NCBI RefSeq assembly: GCF_018294505.1
Contig: NC_057797.1
Coordinates: forward strand, 121,153,116 to 121,217,115
DNA: 64,000 nucleotides
Reading direction: 5' to 3'
Source: Triticum aestivum
Lineage: Eukaryota; Streptophyta; Magnoliopsida; Poales; Poaceae
The position numbers and the translations under genes are program-made. The notes below the pieces were generated by a model, which was not told where the DNA came from, did not search any database, and was given only the letters and a program-made list of their open reading frames with translations. How positions within the stretch are numbered: position 1 is the first letter of the stretch; each line of letters begins with the position of its first letter. Shown here one piece after another: positions 47,680-60,050 of the stretch.

Positions 47680-48780
47680 CTACGGCTGCGGCTGGCCTGG
47701 CGGATATCCAAAGTTATAGTTGGGGTCGTACTGAGAAGGATCCCCTAGGTGCCACTGGTTGGCGATCTCTTCCGGATTCCACTAATAAACAGACTACCGG
47801 TGAGGATCAAATTGTGGTTCCGGCTCTGGCTCTGTAGCTGGTATGGGGTTTCGGTAGGCGTGAATGGCCTCCGGCGGAACAAGGTACTTGCCTGCAGATA
47901 TGTCAAACAAGGAAGGAGCATGCAAAGTAATAGTCTCAGGGTGATTTTTATCAAATATCAGGTACTTAAGCATATTTTCCTTATTCTTAACGATAAAATC
48001 ATGTGCTACCATACTCTTATAGTCTAGAAAAACAGGAGGGAGCAACTTTTCTTCTTTCTCATAATTCCTAATAGGTATGTTAAAATGTGCAGCGAGGTGC
48101 GAGGCAAAGATACCTCCCAAAATGGGACCCTTAGTACGATTAAGATTTAAGCGCTTTGCAACAATAGCACCCATACTAAATGTGTCATCACGGAACAAGG
48201 CATGTCACAAAGTAACAATATCAAGGGCACTAAGGTTGCCACAGTTTACCGCGACCAATTAAGCATCTACTAGCAAATATTGCAAAGTAACGTAAAACAG
48301 GAAAATGTATGCTAGTAATTCTTGCATCGGAAACTTTCCTCGTTTCCCCTACAGCAATTGTATCAATAAACCCTTCCACATTATCACGATGTGGTTCCTC
48401 TACGCTGCCCTCAAAAGGGATCAAACAAACCCGACAAAAATCACAAAGCGACATCTCCTTATGCTCATCAAATAAATAAAATCCCACCGTAGGTGGTGAG
48501 CTCCTAGCATGGAAATGAAAGTTCTGCACAAAGATATTGGTGAGTAAGAGATACTATTCGCGTTGGTCGTGGAGGAAGGCGGTGAGGCCTCATTCTCAGC
48601 CAATTCATAGAAATCATCATAAATCCCGGCCGCTCTCAAGAAATCATCACAAGGCCATTCACACGGCCGAACCTCCGTGGTGCAAGGGAGATTATACTTG
48701 GGTTTCTTGTTCTCTTCACTCTGTTTATCCTTCGAGCTTCGGCTCGATGACCCCTCAAAAAGCTCTTCATCTTCTTCTGA
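47680..48780 (-). pseudogene. Athila-type extra ORF, degenerate
   Basis: Read from about 48780 to the stop at 47680. Segments in order: an acidic/Ser-rich start (EEDEELFEGSSSRS), then PCDDFLRAAGIYDDFYELAEN, a segment with HARSSPPTVGFYLFDEHKE, then MGAIVAKRLNLNRTKGPILG, FASHLAAHFNIPIRNYEKEE and a Pro/Gln-rich end. I recognise this as the conserved ORF that Athila-group elements carry downstream of pol (ATHILA ORF-1 type); its role is not established. Frame changes near 48530 and 48240 and stops near 48203, 47791 and 47779 break it. Two of the stops lie in the terminal segment, where Gln would fit the reading. Confidence 0.65.
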
Positions 48781-49538
48781 AAATTTCTGAAATTTTTAGT
48801 AAATTCAAAAATAAAAGTGAACCAAACTCAACAATATTGATAGCAACTACTCCTATAAGTGCCTAGAGACTATATCATCCATTAAAACTACTTTTGACCA
48901 TATAAATTTGACATGCAAGCTCAAGAACAGGGTCACCTAAGCAGCAAAAATTTTCAATGAATAAAGCACTAGAAGAAAAACTAATTGGACCGTTGGAGGA
49001 GTCACATACCAAAGAACAATCCCCCAAAGCAGTTTTGTGAATGGAGCTTTGAGCTAGGAGATCGAAAATGGAAGCAAGATGAGCTAGAACTTGGGTTTGA
49101 GCCGGTTGGTGATTTTTTTGGGAGGAAGAAGGAGTGTGTGGTAGCTGGAATAAGTGGAGGGGACCCACGTGGGGTCCACGAGGCAGGGGGGCGCGCCCTC
49201 CACCCTCATGGGCACGTGGCTGCTCCCCATGCTGTGTTTTCAGTGCCAAATATTCTCAAATATTCTAGAAAAAATCATATTTAATTTTCAGGGCATTTGG
49301 AGAACTTTTATTTTTGGAGTATTTTTTATTGCATTGATAATTAGAAAACAGACAGAAAAAAATACTATTTTTGCTTTATTTAATATAAATAACAAAACGT
49401 AAAAAGAGGGTACAGAGAGTTGTGTTTTCTAAATTCATCCATCTCATGCTCATCAAAAAGAATCCACTAACAAGGTTGATCAGGTCTTGTTAACAAACTC
49501 ATTTCGAATAACATGAAACTGAGAATTTTCAAATAAGA
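48781..49538 (-). other. Spacer where pol is expected
   Basis: About 760 bases separating the protease from the extra ORF. It carries a GC block ('cacgaggcaggggggcgcgccctccaccctc', in part) much like one inside this element's LTR, but no RT, RNase H or integrase trace. Confidence 0.6.
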
Positions 49539-50369
49539 CTAGGTTACCTCAACGGGGATATGCATGTCCCCAACAATAAGAATATCATATTTCTTCTTGA
49601 CAGTAGGAAGAGGAAATTCAGAACCACCAATAGTGATTGTTGAAAATTTTCCAATAGAATTGATACTAGAGACTTGAGGTTGTTTCCTCGGAAAGTGTAC
49701 CGTATGCTCATTACCATTAACATGAAAAGTGACATTGCCTTTGGTGCAATCAATAACAGCCCCTGCAGTATTCAAAAAGGGTCTTCCAAGAATAATAGAC
49801 ATACTATCGTCCTTGGGAATGTCAAGAATAACAAAGTCCATTAAAATAGTAACGTTTGCAACCACAATAGGCACATCCTCACAAATACCGACAGGTATAG
49901 CAGTTGATTTATCAGCCATTTGCAAAGATATTTCAGTAGGTGTCAACTTATTCAAATCAAGTCTACGATATAAAGAGAGAGGCATAACACTAACACCGGC
50001 TCCAAGATCACATAAAGCAGTTTTAACATAGTTTGTTTTAATAGAGAATGGTATAGTTGGTACTCGTGGATCTCCAAGTTTCTTTGGTATTCCACATTTA
50101 AAAGTATAATTAGCAAGCATGGTGGAAATTTCAGCTTCCGGTATATCTCTTTTATGAGTAACTATTTCTTTCATGTATTTAGCATAAGGATTCATTTTAA
50201 GCATATCAGTCAAACGCATACGCAAAAAGGTAGGTCTAATCATTTCAGCAAAGCGCTCAAAATCCTCATCATCCTTTTTCTTGGATGGTTTAGGTGGAAA
50301 AGGCATGGGTTTCTGAACCCATGGTTCTCTTTCCTTACCGTGCTTCCTAGCAACAAAGTCTCTCTTATC
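49539..50369 (-). pseudogene. Athila-type gag C-terminus and protease
   Basis: The frame enters from the RLG-3 insertion edge (YDKRDFVARKHG), passes a Lys/Asp-rich linker (PPKPSKKKDDEDFERFAEM) and an aspartic-protease domain: ALCDLGAGVSVMPLSLYRRL holds the active-site loop as DLGAG, followed by IPVGICEDVPI and the flap-to-C-terminal segment DDSMSIILGRPFLNTAGA. It stops at 49539 soon after the protease. No stop or frame change interrupts this portion. The proteolytic role is family knowledge. It is listed as pseudogene only because RLG-3 splits it from its gag. Confidence 0.8.
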
Positions 50370-50374
50370 ATAAC

Positions 50375-51298
50375 TGTCGGCATTCTGGGAACGGGGGTCC
50401 CCAGACTTGCCTGCCTGCGGCCTACGGCGTGGCTCAAGCGGGGACCCAGCGCGGCCCATCTTCATCAGCTCAAGCTCAAGACCCTCGCGAGGGGCCAGGC
50501 CTCGCGGGGCGGGCGACAGGAAGCTTCCTCAGAGGCAGCCTCGTCAGGCAGGCTCGCGAGGAGGTGGAGAGATCAAGGGAGGGGTACCTCGCGAGGAACC
50601 TGTGATGCAAGCCATGACGATCGAGGCCAGGCGGGCGTCAGCGGGCGCCTGCCTGCGCAGTGTCCTTGTTTCCCCTTTGGTGCAAAGGGGGCAAGCATAG
50701 GCCAAGGCATCGGGAAAATGTTACCATTCCGGTGCAACAAGACCAAGACCAGCAGAGTGGCAGGACGGAGGTCACCGTGGAGCCCAAGACGGCGTCATCA
50801 CCAGTACTTTTGGCAGCCGAAGACCACCTTTGGTCAGGATAACTTGTACTATATGTTCCCCTTCAAAATGGCCAATTCTTGGCGCCCTTCCCACTCATTA
50901 TTTGGGGGGAGGCCCAGGGCCTCTATAAATAGAGCTAGCCACCACAGAGGGAAGGGACATCTAGAAATCTGGTAGAACCCTAGCAGAGAGAGAGGGAGAG
51001 GCGACTGAACTCACCCTAGCAGTTCATCGCACTAGCTCAAGAACACCTCTCGCGAGGCTGTTCTTCCTTTGTACTGATCCTCATCAGCCCCTGAGGCAAT
51101 CCACCATACCACACACTGGAGTAGGGTATTACACCACAACGGTGGCCTGAACCAGTATAAACCTTGTGTCCCTTGTGTTGTTCGTTGTTTCCAGCTCAAA
51201 TCACGCGAGGAGATTGGGCGTAGATCGATAGGGGAGAGATCTTTGTGCGCACCCCAGTGTTCGAATCTCAAGGGTCTGCCGGAACCCGAAATCCGACA
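50375..51298 (+). repeat. 5' LTR of RLG-3
   Basis: 924 bases, TGTCGGCATTCTGGGAACGG to ccgaca. TATA box TATAAATA at 50924-50931. Confidence 0.92.
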
Positions 51299-51299
51299 T

Positions 51300-51318
51300 T
51301 TGGCGCGCCAGGTAGGGG
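51300..51318 (+). promoter_or_regulatory. Primer-binding site of RLG-3
   Basis: ttggcgcgccaggtagggg immediately after the LTR, identical in the core to RLG-2. Confidence 0.75.
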
Positions 51319-51376
51319 TGCACCGGAGTCCTCCCTCCTGACAACCCACTCTCCCCCGACATCGCATCCCGCCCTC

Positions 51377-53790
51377 ATGGCGGACAATGCGCTGCCCGCT
51401 CCAGCAACAGATGTCGACACTGGGGCCAAGGGGCTCCGGGCCTTGGCCCCTGCCTTGCGACAGGTGCAGTGGCCGCGCAAGTTCAGGCCCGAGATGCCGC
51501 CATGCTACGACGGCGCGACGGACCCGATGATTTTCCTGCTGGCGTACGAGGAGGCCGTCCTCGGAGCCTGGGGCGACGATCGGGTGATGGCCAACTGGTT
51601 ACCCATGGCCCTCATCAGCATCCCCCGCGCGTGGCTCCTCCACCATCCGGCGGCCTCTGTCACCTCCTAGGAGGAGCTGCGCGACCTCTTCCTCGTCCGT
51701 TTCGCCGCACCAGTGCCGCCCGACATCGCAGCTCTCCTGGGTGTCTCCCAGGCACGACCCTCAAGTCATCACGTCAAGCTGTTCGCCTGCCGGATCAGCA
51801 CGACCTCCAAGCGCCGAGAAGCCCCCTCGGGCTGGGTGGCGCCTGAGGCCGATCTAACCTTCGACTCGGAGGACCACCCGTTCAACCCCATTGGTTTGGG
51901 CGCGCTCCCGATGCTATGCACCCCCACCATCTTCCAGGTGGGCGTCACCAGGACACTCATCGATGGTGGTGCCGGCCTCAACGTGCTCTCGGTGGAGGCC
52001 TTCAGCCTCCTCCACGTGCCGCTGGAGCGGCTCCAACCCAGTAGGCCTTTCTCGGGCGTCGGAGCCGGTTCCACCGCCTCCTTGGGACAGATCCACCTCC
52101 CAGTGACCTTTGGCACCTACGACAACTTCTGCACGGAGCTGATCGACTTCGACATCGCTCCCATCGGCCTCCCCTACAACGCCATCCTCGGCTATCCGGC
52201 CTTGGCTCGGTTCATGGCAGCAACTCACCCGACGTACAACCTCATGAAGATGCCCGGGAGCAGCGGCATCCTCACCGTGTCAGGAGACACAAGGGATGTG
52301 CTGCAGGTGCTCCGGCTTGTTTTCAGGGCGGCCGCGGTGGCACAGCCCACTAGCACCAACGCCCTTGAGCCCAAGGGGGCTGCATCGTCTAAAAAGAAGC
52401 AGTTGTTCACCCAAGACAAGGCGGAAACCAAGCAGGTACCAGTCGACGAGGACGGGTCCACTGGCGCCACCTTCACCATAGGGGCCAACCTCGAGCCCGA
52501 GCAGGAGAAGGCCCTGATCAGGTTCCTACGCGTGAACAAGAAGGTGTTCGCGTGGGAACCAGATCAGTTAGCGAGGGTCCCAAGGGAAGTGATTGAGCAT
52601 CACCTCAACATGTGCCCCAATGTGCGCCCCGTGAAGCAGAAGGCAAGGCGGCAGTCTACTGAGAAACAGGTTTTCATCATTCAAGAGACCCGGAAGCTAG
52701 AGGCGGCAGGGGTTATTCGCAAGGTACGCTACCCTGATTGGCTAGCTAATTCGGTCGTTGTGCCTAAGAAGGGAGGAAAAGAGTGCATGTGCGTCGACTT
52801 CACCAACCTCAACAAGGCCTGCCCGCAGGATCCATTTCCGCTCCCCCGCATCGACCAGATAGTCGACTCCACCGCAGAGTGTGACCTATTGTGCTTCCTG
52901 GATGCCTTCTCGGGCTATCACCATATCAAGATGGCAGTAGAAGACGTGGAGAAGACGGCTTTCCTGACCCCATGTGGAGTGTACTGCTATACGTGCATGC
53001 CGTTTGGGCTGCGCAACGCAGGCACGACCTTTCAGCGGCTGATGCACATCGCCTTAGGCCGGCAGCTCGGGAGGAACGCTGAAGCTTACGTCGATGACAT
53101 TGTGGTGAAGTCTCGCGAGGCAAGAACCCTGATACAGGACCTGGAAGAAACCTTTACAAGCCTCAATGAAGTGGACCTACGGCTCAACCCGGAGAAGTGC
53201 GTATTTGGAGTCCCCTCGGGCAAGCTCCTGGGTTTCCACGTATCCCACAGGGGTATCGAGGCCAACCCGGAGAAGGTCAAGGCAGTCGAAGACATGAGCC
53301 CGCCGAGGACCCTCAGAGAAATGCAGAAGCTCACCGGGCGTGTGACTACACTGGGGCGCTTCATCTCCAAGCTGGGGGAACAAGCGCTGCCCTTCTTCAA
53401 GCTGATGAAGAAAAAGGGCCCCTTCGAATGGACTGAAGAGTCCAACAAGGCATTCCAAGACCTCAAGAGGTACCTTACCAGTCCGCCGGTGATGGTAGCT
53501 CCGCATCCTCGGGAGCCCCTGGTGCTCTACCTTGCGGCCACCCCCTACTCTGCCAGCGCAGCCCTGGTGGCGGTCAGGGAGGAGCGCTGTGCCAAGGCCG
53601 CATCGATAGTCCGAACTGAAGCAAAGCAGAGCCAGGACGGCCTCGCAAAGGCCGCAACCACAGCCGGAAAGGAACAGCCGCAACAGGAGAACGCACCCGG
53701 AGCAGGAGAGGCCTCTTCAGGTGACCAAGCACTGGGAGCTCCGTCGTCTCAAGAGATGCCTCGACCTCTGGAGGACGCAAGCTGCGCCAA
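51377..53790 (+). pseudogene. RLG-3 gag-protease-RT polyprotein, 5' portion
   Basis: One frame from ATG 51377 to the solo-LTR insertion at 53790, broken only by TAG 51668-51670. Gag is short: the capsid-like start (FRPEMPPCYDGATDP, MANWLPMALISIPRAWLLH) jumps to the protease without a zinc knuckle, implying an internal deletion near 51720-51840. The protease has LIDGGAGLNVLSVEAF and YNAILGYPALARFMA. RT shows CMCVDFTNLNKACP, FLDAFSGYHHIKM, YTCMPFGLRNAGTTFQRLM and the YVDD catalytic box (53087-53098), then LGFHVSHRGIEANPEK. RNase H starts with FEWTEESNKAFQDLK and EPLVLYLAATPYSASAALV. The RT motifs look intact. The frame is continued after the solo LTR. Confidence 0.9.
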
Positions 53791-56700
53791 TGTGACGCCC
53801 CAAGACCGGAGCTCCAGTTGCCTTCCAGGGTTTCCGGGTTTTCGTTGTGTGATTTGTTTAACTTGTTGCATTCATCTTTGTATTTTTTGCATTGCATCAT
53901 TTCATGCATGACATTTTGTTGCATGCCCCATGTGAGATCCATGCATCACCACCTTCCTTCCTTCTCTTTTATTTCTTTTTGCAAGTGCCATCTTGCCCTC
54001 CTTCCTTCCTTCTTATTTCTTTCATTTTGGCAAGTCTCCTTTTCCTCCTCCTCCATTAATGTTCATTCTTTTCCTGGTGCTAGTTCTCCATGCCTAAACC
54101 CTCTCTGTCAAATTTCAAATCCTTTGTATTTGTTTTGGTTAGGTTCAAAAATGCCTCAAGTTTGAATCATATTTAAACTTGTTTTAGTTTTCTACCTCCA
54201 AAAATGTCCAAACCAATTTTATCAAATTGGGCATGAATTCAAGGTCATGAGGATATTTTTATATTTCTCATACACCTCTTCTTTTCCCCTGTGATTTTCT
54301 CTTTATTTTCTGATTGAAGAAAACTAGAGAGAGGAAACAACAGTTTCGCACAGCCGCAGCCCACCAGGGCCTATCCATCACCAACCGCCCTGGTAGACCT
54401 CCTCTCACTAGGCCTCTCGCGCCGGCCCAACAGCCCCACTATAGTCCCTAACCCTAGGCCCAGCCTCTCCCAATCGCATCCCCTCCTCCCCCGCATCTTC
54501 CCTCGTGCCGCCAGGTCCTCTCGCCCGAACCCATCTCTTCGATCCCCATCTCCCTTGCGCAGCTACCGCCCGATCCCCTCGCCACCTCCACTGCGAGAAC
54601 CCCTCGTACCAGTGCCCGCTCCCCAGCTCGGCCTCCTGTCCTAGCAGCGCCGTCGAACCAACCTCGTCCCTCCCGCGCGCTCTCGGCTCCTCTCGCCGTC
54701 CTCTGCTTCGGCCGTCGCCGACATCCGCTGCCGCTTGGAGCTGCTCGAGCCCGCCGGGTTCCCTGCGCCGCCCCATGGCGCCCGCGGCCCCCTTGATCCG
54801 GTGAGCCCTAGCCCCGCTGCCACGGAAGGTCGACCCGACGCCCGTTCTCCTCCACGGTCTCCTCCTCGTCCAGGAGAGCCGACGCCCTGTTCGGCAGCCA
54901 TGGTGCTGCCGCGGGTCTCTCTCTCGATGTCATGTCGTGCTACATCCCGTGAACCTGCCTGCCTCCTTGACCTCCAGGCCACCCAGTCGCGCCCTTCTTC
55001 TCTTGGCTGAGGCCGCCGCCGGCGCCCCAAGCGCCCAACGCCCGCTTCTGCCATGGACTTTCTCCTCCCGTGCCTATAGCCACTCCGTCCTACTGCTGCT
55101 CTTCCCGTGATGCGCTGCGCCGTCATCGACCTCCTGTTTTTGCGGGACCACCGCCTCGCTGCCTCGTGCGCCTCCGCCTCTGTTGCCTCCTTTTGGGGCT
55201 GTTTCATTTTGGGCTTCATGCAAATGTCCTCTCCGACAAGTGTACGAGTATACAGTGTCGCGTCTAGTACCTTTGTCGGCGTCTCCAGAACCGCCAAGGC
55301 TTGCAAGTCCACCCAGACCTCGACCTCAGTACATGTACGACTACAACATGAACGAGTACCACGATGACCCACGAAGAGCTCGGATCCGTCAAGTTCGACT
55401 ACAACATGTGTACAACTACGTGGACTCACCAAGTACCACTTGGAACATCAAGTATCGTAGAACCGCGAAGACTCCGTGGTCGTCAAGATCCTCGCCATGA
55501 CCTTGAACATCTATGGAATGTGCACGACTACAAAATGGGTACCACTACCGTTGCCGAAGACCCGTGTAACGGTATCATCAAGTCCGACTACCGTCGCGTG
55601 AACAACTACTTCCACTACCGCCGTCGCGAGAACGCCTACTTCCCTCTACGAACTTGATCCGTTCCGATAAGGGACGCTTCGAAAGGTATAACCATCGACA
55701 CGACCGTCCGTGGACCGAATGCATGTTATGTGATATGAGATGATCGCGTTTGCACGTCGCCCCTCTTTTTGCCTTGCCAACGACATGTGGGAACTCGGTA
55801 TCCGAGATCACCCCACCATCCTTGCTTGTCACATTCCACACACTTCCCCTTTGCGTCGGTATCTCAATCAAGTTACCGGAACCGGAACATTGCCGTGGCA
55901 CCATTTTTGTTATCGTTGTCGTGGCACCCTTTTTCCCTTCCACCACGGTGACAAATGTTTCATAATGCTCTTGTCAACTTTTAATAAAAATTGCATAAAC
56001 TTGCACATGTCATCCGCATCATGATAACAACTTCAAGATTGGTTAAAAATTGTTGTTGCACCAAATTGATAATTGCATATGGGGATTTACCGGTTTTGTT
56101 GTTTATTATATTCGGCCCCATTTAAATTGTTTAGATGGTATAGTTTGTTATGCTACACCTCTTGCCATGTTAACCAACATTTAATAGTGTTGAGTACCTA
56201 ACCGAGAGAGAACTAAATAATTGATGTGGTGTTCCATCAATATGCAACTCGTTGCATATTGAGCTCCACTTAATTTGTAGGATTGCTTGTGCACTTTGCC
56301 ATGCCATGTATTTTTAAACCGAACATGCATCATATTTAGTTGTGCATCATGCCATGTTTATGTGGTGGTTGTTTACTATGTTGTTTGCTTCTTTCTGGTG
56401 TTGCTTCTTTGGGTTGGTTCCGATAACATCGTGTTTGTGAGGAACCGTTCGACTACGCCCGTTTGTCCCCTTCATGGACTCGTTCTTCTTCCTTGCGGGA
56501 TTTCAGGCAAGATGACCATACCCTCGAAATCACTTCTATCTTTGCTTTTCTAGATGCTCGCTCTTTTGCTATGCCTATGCTGCGATACCTACCACTTGCT
56601 TATCATGCCTCCCATATTGTTGAGCCAAGCCTCAAACCCACCTTGTCCTAGCAAACCGTTGTTTGGCTATGTTACCGCTTTGCTCAACCCCTCTTATAGC

Positions 56701-58158
56701 GTTGTTAGTTGCAGGTGAAGATTGAAGTTTGTTCCTTGTTGGAACATGGAGATGTTGTTCCTTGTTGGAACATGTTTACTTGTTGGGATATCACAATATA
56801 TCTTATTTAATTAATGCATCTATATACTTGGTTAAGGGTGGAAGGCTCGGCCTTATGCCAGGTGTTTTGTTCCACTCTTGCCACCCTAGTTTCCGTCATA
56901 TCGGTGTTATGTTCCCGGATTTTGCGTTCCTTACGCGGTTGGGTTATAATGGGAACCCCTTGACAGTTCGCCTTGAATAAAACTCCTCCAGCAAGGCCCA
57001 ACCTTGGTTTTACCATTTGCCACCTAGCCTTTTTCCCTTGGGAGTCGCGCATCCCAAGGGTCATCTTATTTTAACCCCCCCGGGCCAGTGCTTCTCTAAG
57101 TGTTGGTCCAACCCAGAGCACCGTGCAGGGCCATCCCTTGGCAACTTGGGTTACGTCGGCTCCTGTACGCTTAGCTTATCCTGTGTGGCCTAAGAACGAG
57201 ATATGTGCAGCTCCTATCAGGATTTGTCGGCACAGCGGGTGGTCTTGCTGGACTTGTTTTACCATTGTCGAGGATGTCTTGTAACTGTGATTCTGAGCCT
57301 GATCGGGTCTTCCCGCTAGAAGGAATATCCTTCGTTGACCGTGAGAGCTTGTGATGGGCTAAGTTGGGACACCCCTGCAGGGGTTTGAACTTTTGAAAGC
57401 CGTGCCCGCGGTTATGGGTAGATGGGAATTTGTTAATGTCCAGTTGTAGAAAACCTGAAGTTGACCTTAATTAAAATACATTAACCGCGTGTGTAACCGT
57501 GATGGTCTCTTCTCGGTGGAGTCCGGGAAGTGAACACGGTGTTGGAGTAATGCTTGACGTAGGTTGTTATAGGATCACTTCTTGATCATAGTTTTTCGCT
57601 CGTGCCTTTCCTTCTCTTCTCGCTCTCATTTGCGTATGTTAGCCACCATATATATGCTAGTCGCTTGCTGCAGCTCCACCTCATACCTTTTACCTTACCC
57701 ATAAGCTTAAATAGTCTTGATCGCGATGGTGCGAGATTGCTGAGTCCCCGTGGCTCACCGATACTTCCAAAACCAGCTTGCAGGTGCCGAGGTTACCGTG
57801 CAGAGGACGCAACCAAGCTCAAGGAGGAGCTCGATGAAGATCTTGTCCTTTGTGTTGTTTCGTTCTAGTTGATCAGTAGTGGAGCCTAGTCGGGACGATC
57901 GGGGATCTGTGTAGCATTTGGGGTAGTCTTCTTTTATTTTGGTTCCATAGTCGGACCTTGATTGTATTTGGATGATGCAATGCTTTATTCATGTAATTGT
58001 GTGAAGTGGCGAGTGTAAGCCAACTATGTATCTCTTTCCCTTATGTATTACATGGATTGTGTGAAGATTACCTCACTTGCGACATTGCTTTCAATGCGGT
58101 TATGCCTCTAAGTTGTGCTTCGACACGTGGGAGATATAGCCGCATCGAGGGCGTTACA
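53791..58158 (+). mobile_element. 4.37-kb solo LTR of the RLG-A family
   Basis: Begins TGTGACGCCCCAAGACC, ends GGGCGTTACA, and is flanked by the perfect 5-bp duplication GCCAA (53786-53790, 58159-58163). The RNase H reading frame of RLG-3 is continuous across it. The last ~1.9 kb matches the LTRs at 1-1896 and 10418-12094. Contents: a C/T-rich first kilobase, a GC-rich section (about 54400-55150), then three imperfect copies of gactacaa[ca]atg (near 55339, 55397, 55527) and an AT-rich remainder. No conserved protein. A single LTR with target duplication is the product of recombination between the two LTRs of a former full element. Confidence 0.92.
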
Positions 58159-58163
58159 GCCAA

Positions 58164-59653
58164 CACCCTCAACCTCGTCGAGCATCCCATGTACTTCGTC
58201 AGCAGGGTGCTACGGGATGCAAGGGCACGGTATCCCATGCCTCAAAAACTCCTCGCGCTACTAGTGGCCTCACGCAAGCTGCGCCAGTACTTCCAAGGAC
58301 ATCCCATCAAATTCGTCTCAGCATACCCCTTGGAAAGAGTGCTCAGGAGCCCCGGTCTACGGCCCAGCCTTAGGGGCACGCCTGCTCCTGGTGTTAGAGC
58401 CTCGGGAAGGGTGTTGGATCCCGGAGCTCAAGAACTACCTGATGCAAGGGACTCTGCCAGAGAATGAGGAGGAAGCGGAGCGTGTGGCACAGCAGGCCAC
58501 GGCTTATTGCATCAGGGATGGAGAGCTCTACAGGAAGCGACCAAATGACATGTCCCTACGCTGCATCTCCCAAGAGCAAGGGAAGGAGCTACTGACGAAC
58601 ATACACAACGGAGACTGCGGGCACCACTCGTCGTCGCGGACCCTTGTCGGCAAGTCGTTCCGCAGTGGATTCTACTGGCCCACGGCGCTCAACGACGCCA
58701 TTGAGCTTGTGAAGGCTTGCGAGGCCTGCCAGTTTCACGCTAAGCAGATCCATTAGCCTGCGGGGGGTCTACAAACTATACCCCTCTCATGGCCGTTCGC
58801 AGTTTGGGGGCTGGACATTCTGGGCCCGTTTCCTCGGGCGCCAGGGGGCTATCGCTACCTCTACATTGCCGTGGACAAATTCACCAAGTGGGCTGAGGTG
58901 GAAGCCGTCCACACAATCCCGGCAGGCTCTGCGGTCAAATTCATCAATGGCCTCGTGAGCAGATTTGGGGTGCCCAACCGCATCATTACCGACAACGGTT
59001 CGCAATTCACCAGTAATCTCTTCAAAACGTACTGTGCTAACCTTGGAACGCAAATATGCTACGCTTCGGTAGCACACCCCCGGAGCAACGGCCAGGCCGA
59101 GCGGGCCAACGCGGAGGTCCTGAGGGGCCTCAAAGCCAGGACCTTCAAGAAGAAGCTGGAGGCCTGTGGCAGGGGCTGGTACGACGAGCTCCAGTCCGTG
59201 CTGTGGTCAATCCGCACAACTGCGACCAAGCCGACTGGCGAGACCCCATTCTTCCTCGTCTATAGAGCAGATGCTGTCCTCCCTCACGAGGTCAGGCGTC
59301 GCTCCTCATGGGTCCTGGCGTTCGACGAGACGCAGCAGGACACCATGCGGGGGACGGATCTTGTGCTGGGGGAGGAACGCCGTCGAGAAGCCGCGCTGCG
59401 AGCGGCAAGGTATCAACAGGCGCTGCGACGATACCACTGCTGCAACATCCGCCCCAGAACTCTTGAGGTAGGGGATCTCGTGCTCAGACGGGTTCTCTCC
59501 AGGGAGGGGCTGCACAAGCTCTCTCCCATGTGGGAGGGACCATTCAAGGTTGTTCATGTCTCCAGGCCTGGCTCCGCGCGCTTGGAGACCACGGAGGGGG
59601 TACCCATCCAGAACGCGTGGAACATTCAACATCTCGGGAGGTTCTATCCCTGA
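58164..59653 (+). pseudogene. RLG-3 polyprotein, 3' portion: RNase H end and integrase
   Basis: Continues in frame from the solo LTR with YFVSRVLRDARARYP and LLALLVASRKLRQYFQ of RNase H. Near 58350 the frame changes and most of the additional (archaeal-type) RNase H expected in the Tat lineage is missing. Integrase follows: zinc-binding H-x-H...C-x2-C in GHHSSSRTLVG and VKACEACQFH; catalytic core with Asp in WGLDILGP, Asp in RIITDNGSQFTS and Glu in RSNGQAERANAEVL; and a C-terminal part with FLVYRADAVLPHE and KLSPMWEGPFKV. An in-frame TAG at 58754 lies between zinc domain and core. Stop at 59651. Confidence 0.9.
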
Positions 59654-59673
59654 GCGAGGCCTAGCGCCTAGGA

Positions 59674-60050
59674 AAGGCCTGGTGCCTGTGAAGAAGGCGA
59701 ATGCCTGTGAAGCCGCTGCGTTTTGGAAAAGGCCCGGTGCCTATGTAGAAGGCGAATGCCTGTGAAGCTGCGTTTTGGGAAAGGCCCGGTGCCTGTGAAG
59801 AAGGCGAATGCTTGTGAAGCCGCTGCATTTTGGAAAAGGCCCGGTGCCTGTGAAGAAGGCAAATGCCTATGAAGCCACTGCGTTTTGGAAAAGGCCCGGT
59901 GCCTGTGAAGAAGGCGATTGCCTGTGAAGCTGTGTTTTGGGAAAGGCCCGGTGCCTGTGAAGAAGGCAAATGCCTGTGAAGCTGCCGCATTTCGAGGAAG
60001 GCTCGGTGCCTGTGAAGAAGGCCAATGCCTGTGAAGCTCGCCGCCTGTGA
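59674..60050 (+). repeat. Seven tandem units of 52-55 bp after the RLG-3 integrase
   Basis: The motif ggtgcct recurs at 59681, 59736, 59788, 59843, 59898, 59950 and 60005, giving steps of 55, 52, 55, 55, 52 and 55. Each unit reads roughly ggcccggtgcctgtgaag, aaggcgaatgcctgtgaag, ctgcgttttgg. Units differ by the presence of one triplet. Open frames across it on the minus strand are by-products of the repeat. Confidence 0.9.

Noticed and set aside
54408..55432. GC-rich frames in the solo LTR (up to 263 codons, minus strand)
   Set aside because: They are Arg/Gly-rich, low in recognisable motifs, and lie in an LTR whose boundaries and target duplication are clear.
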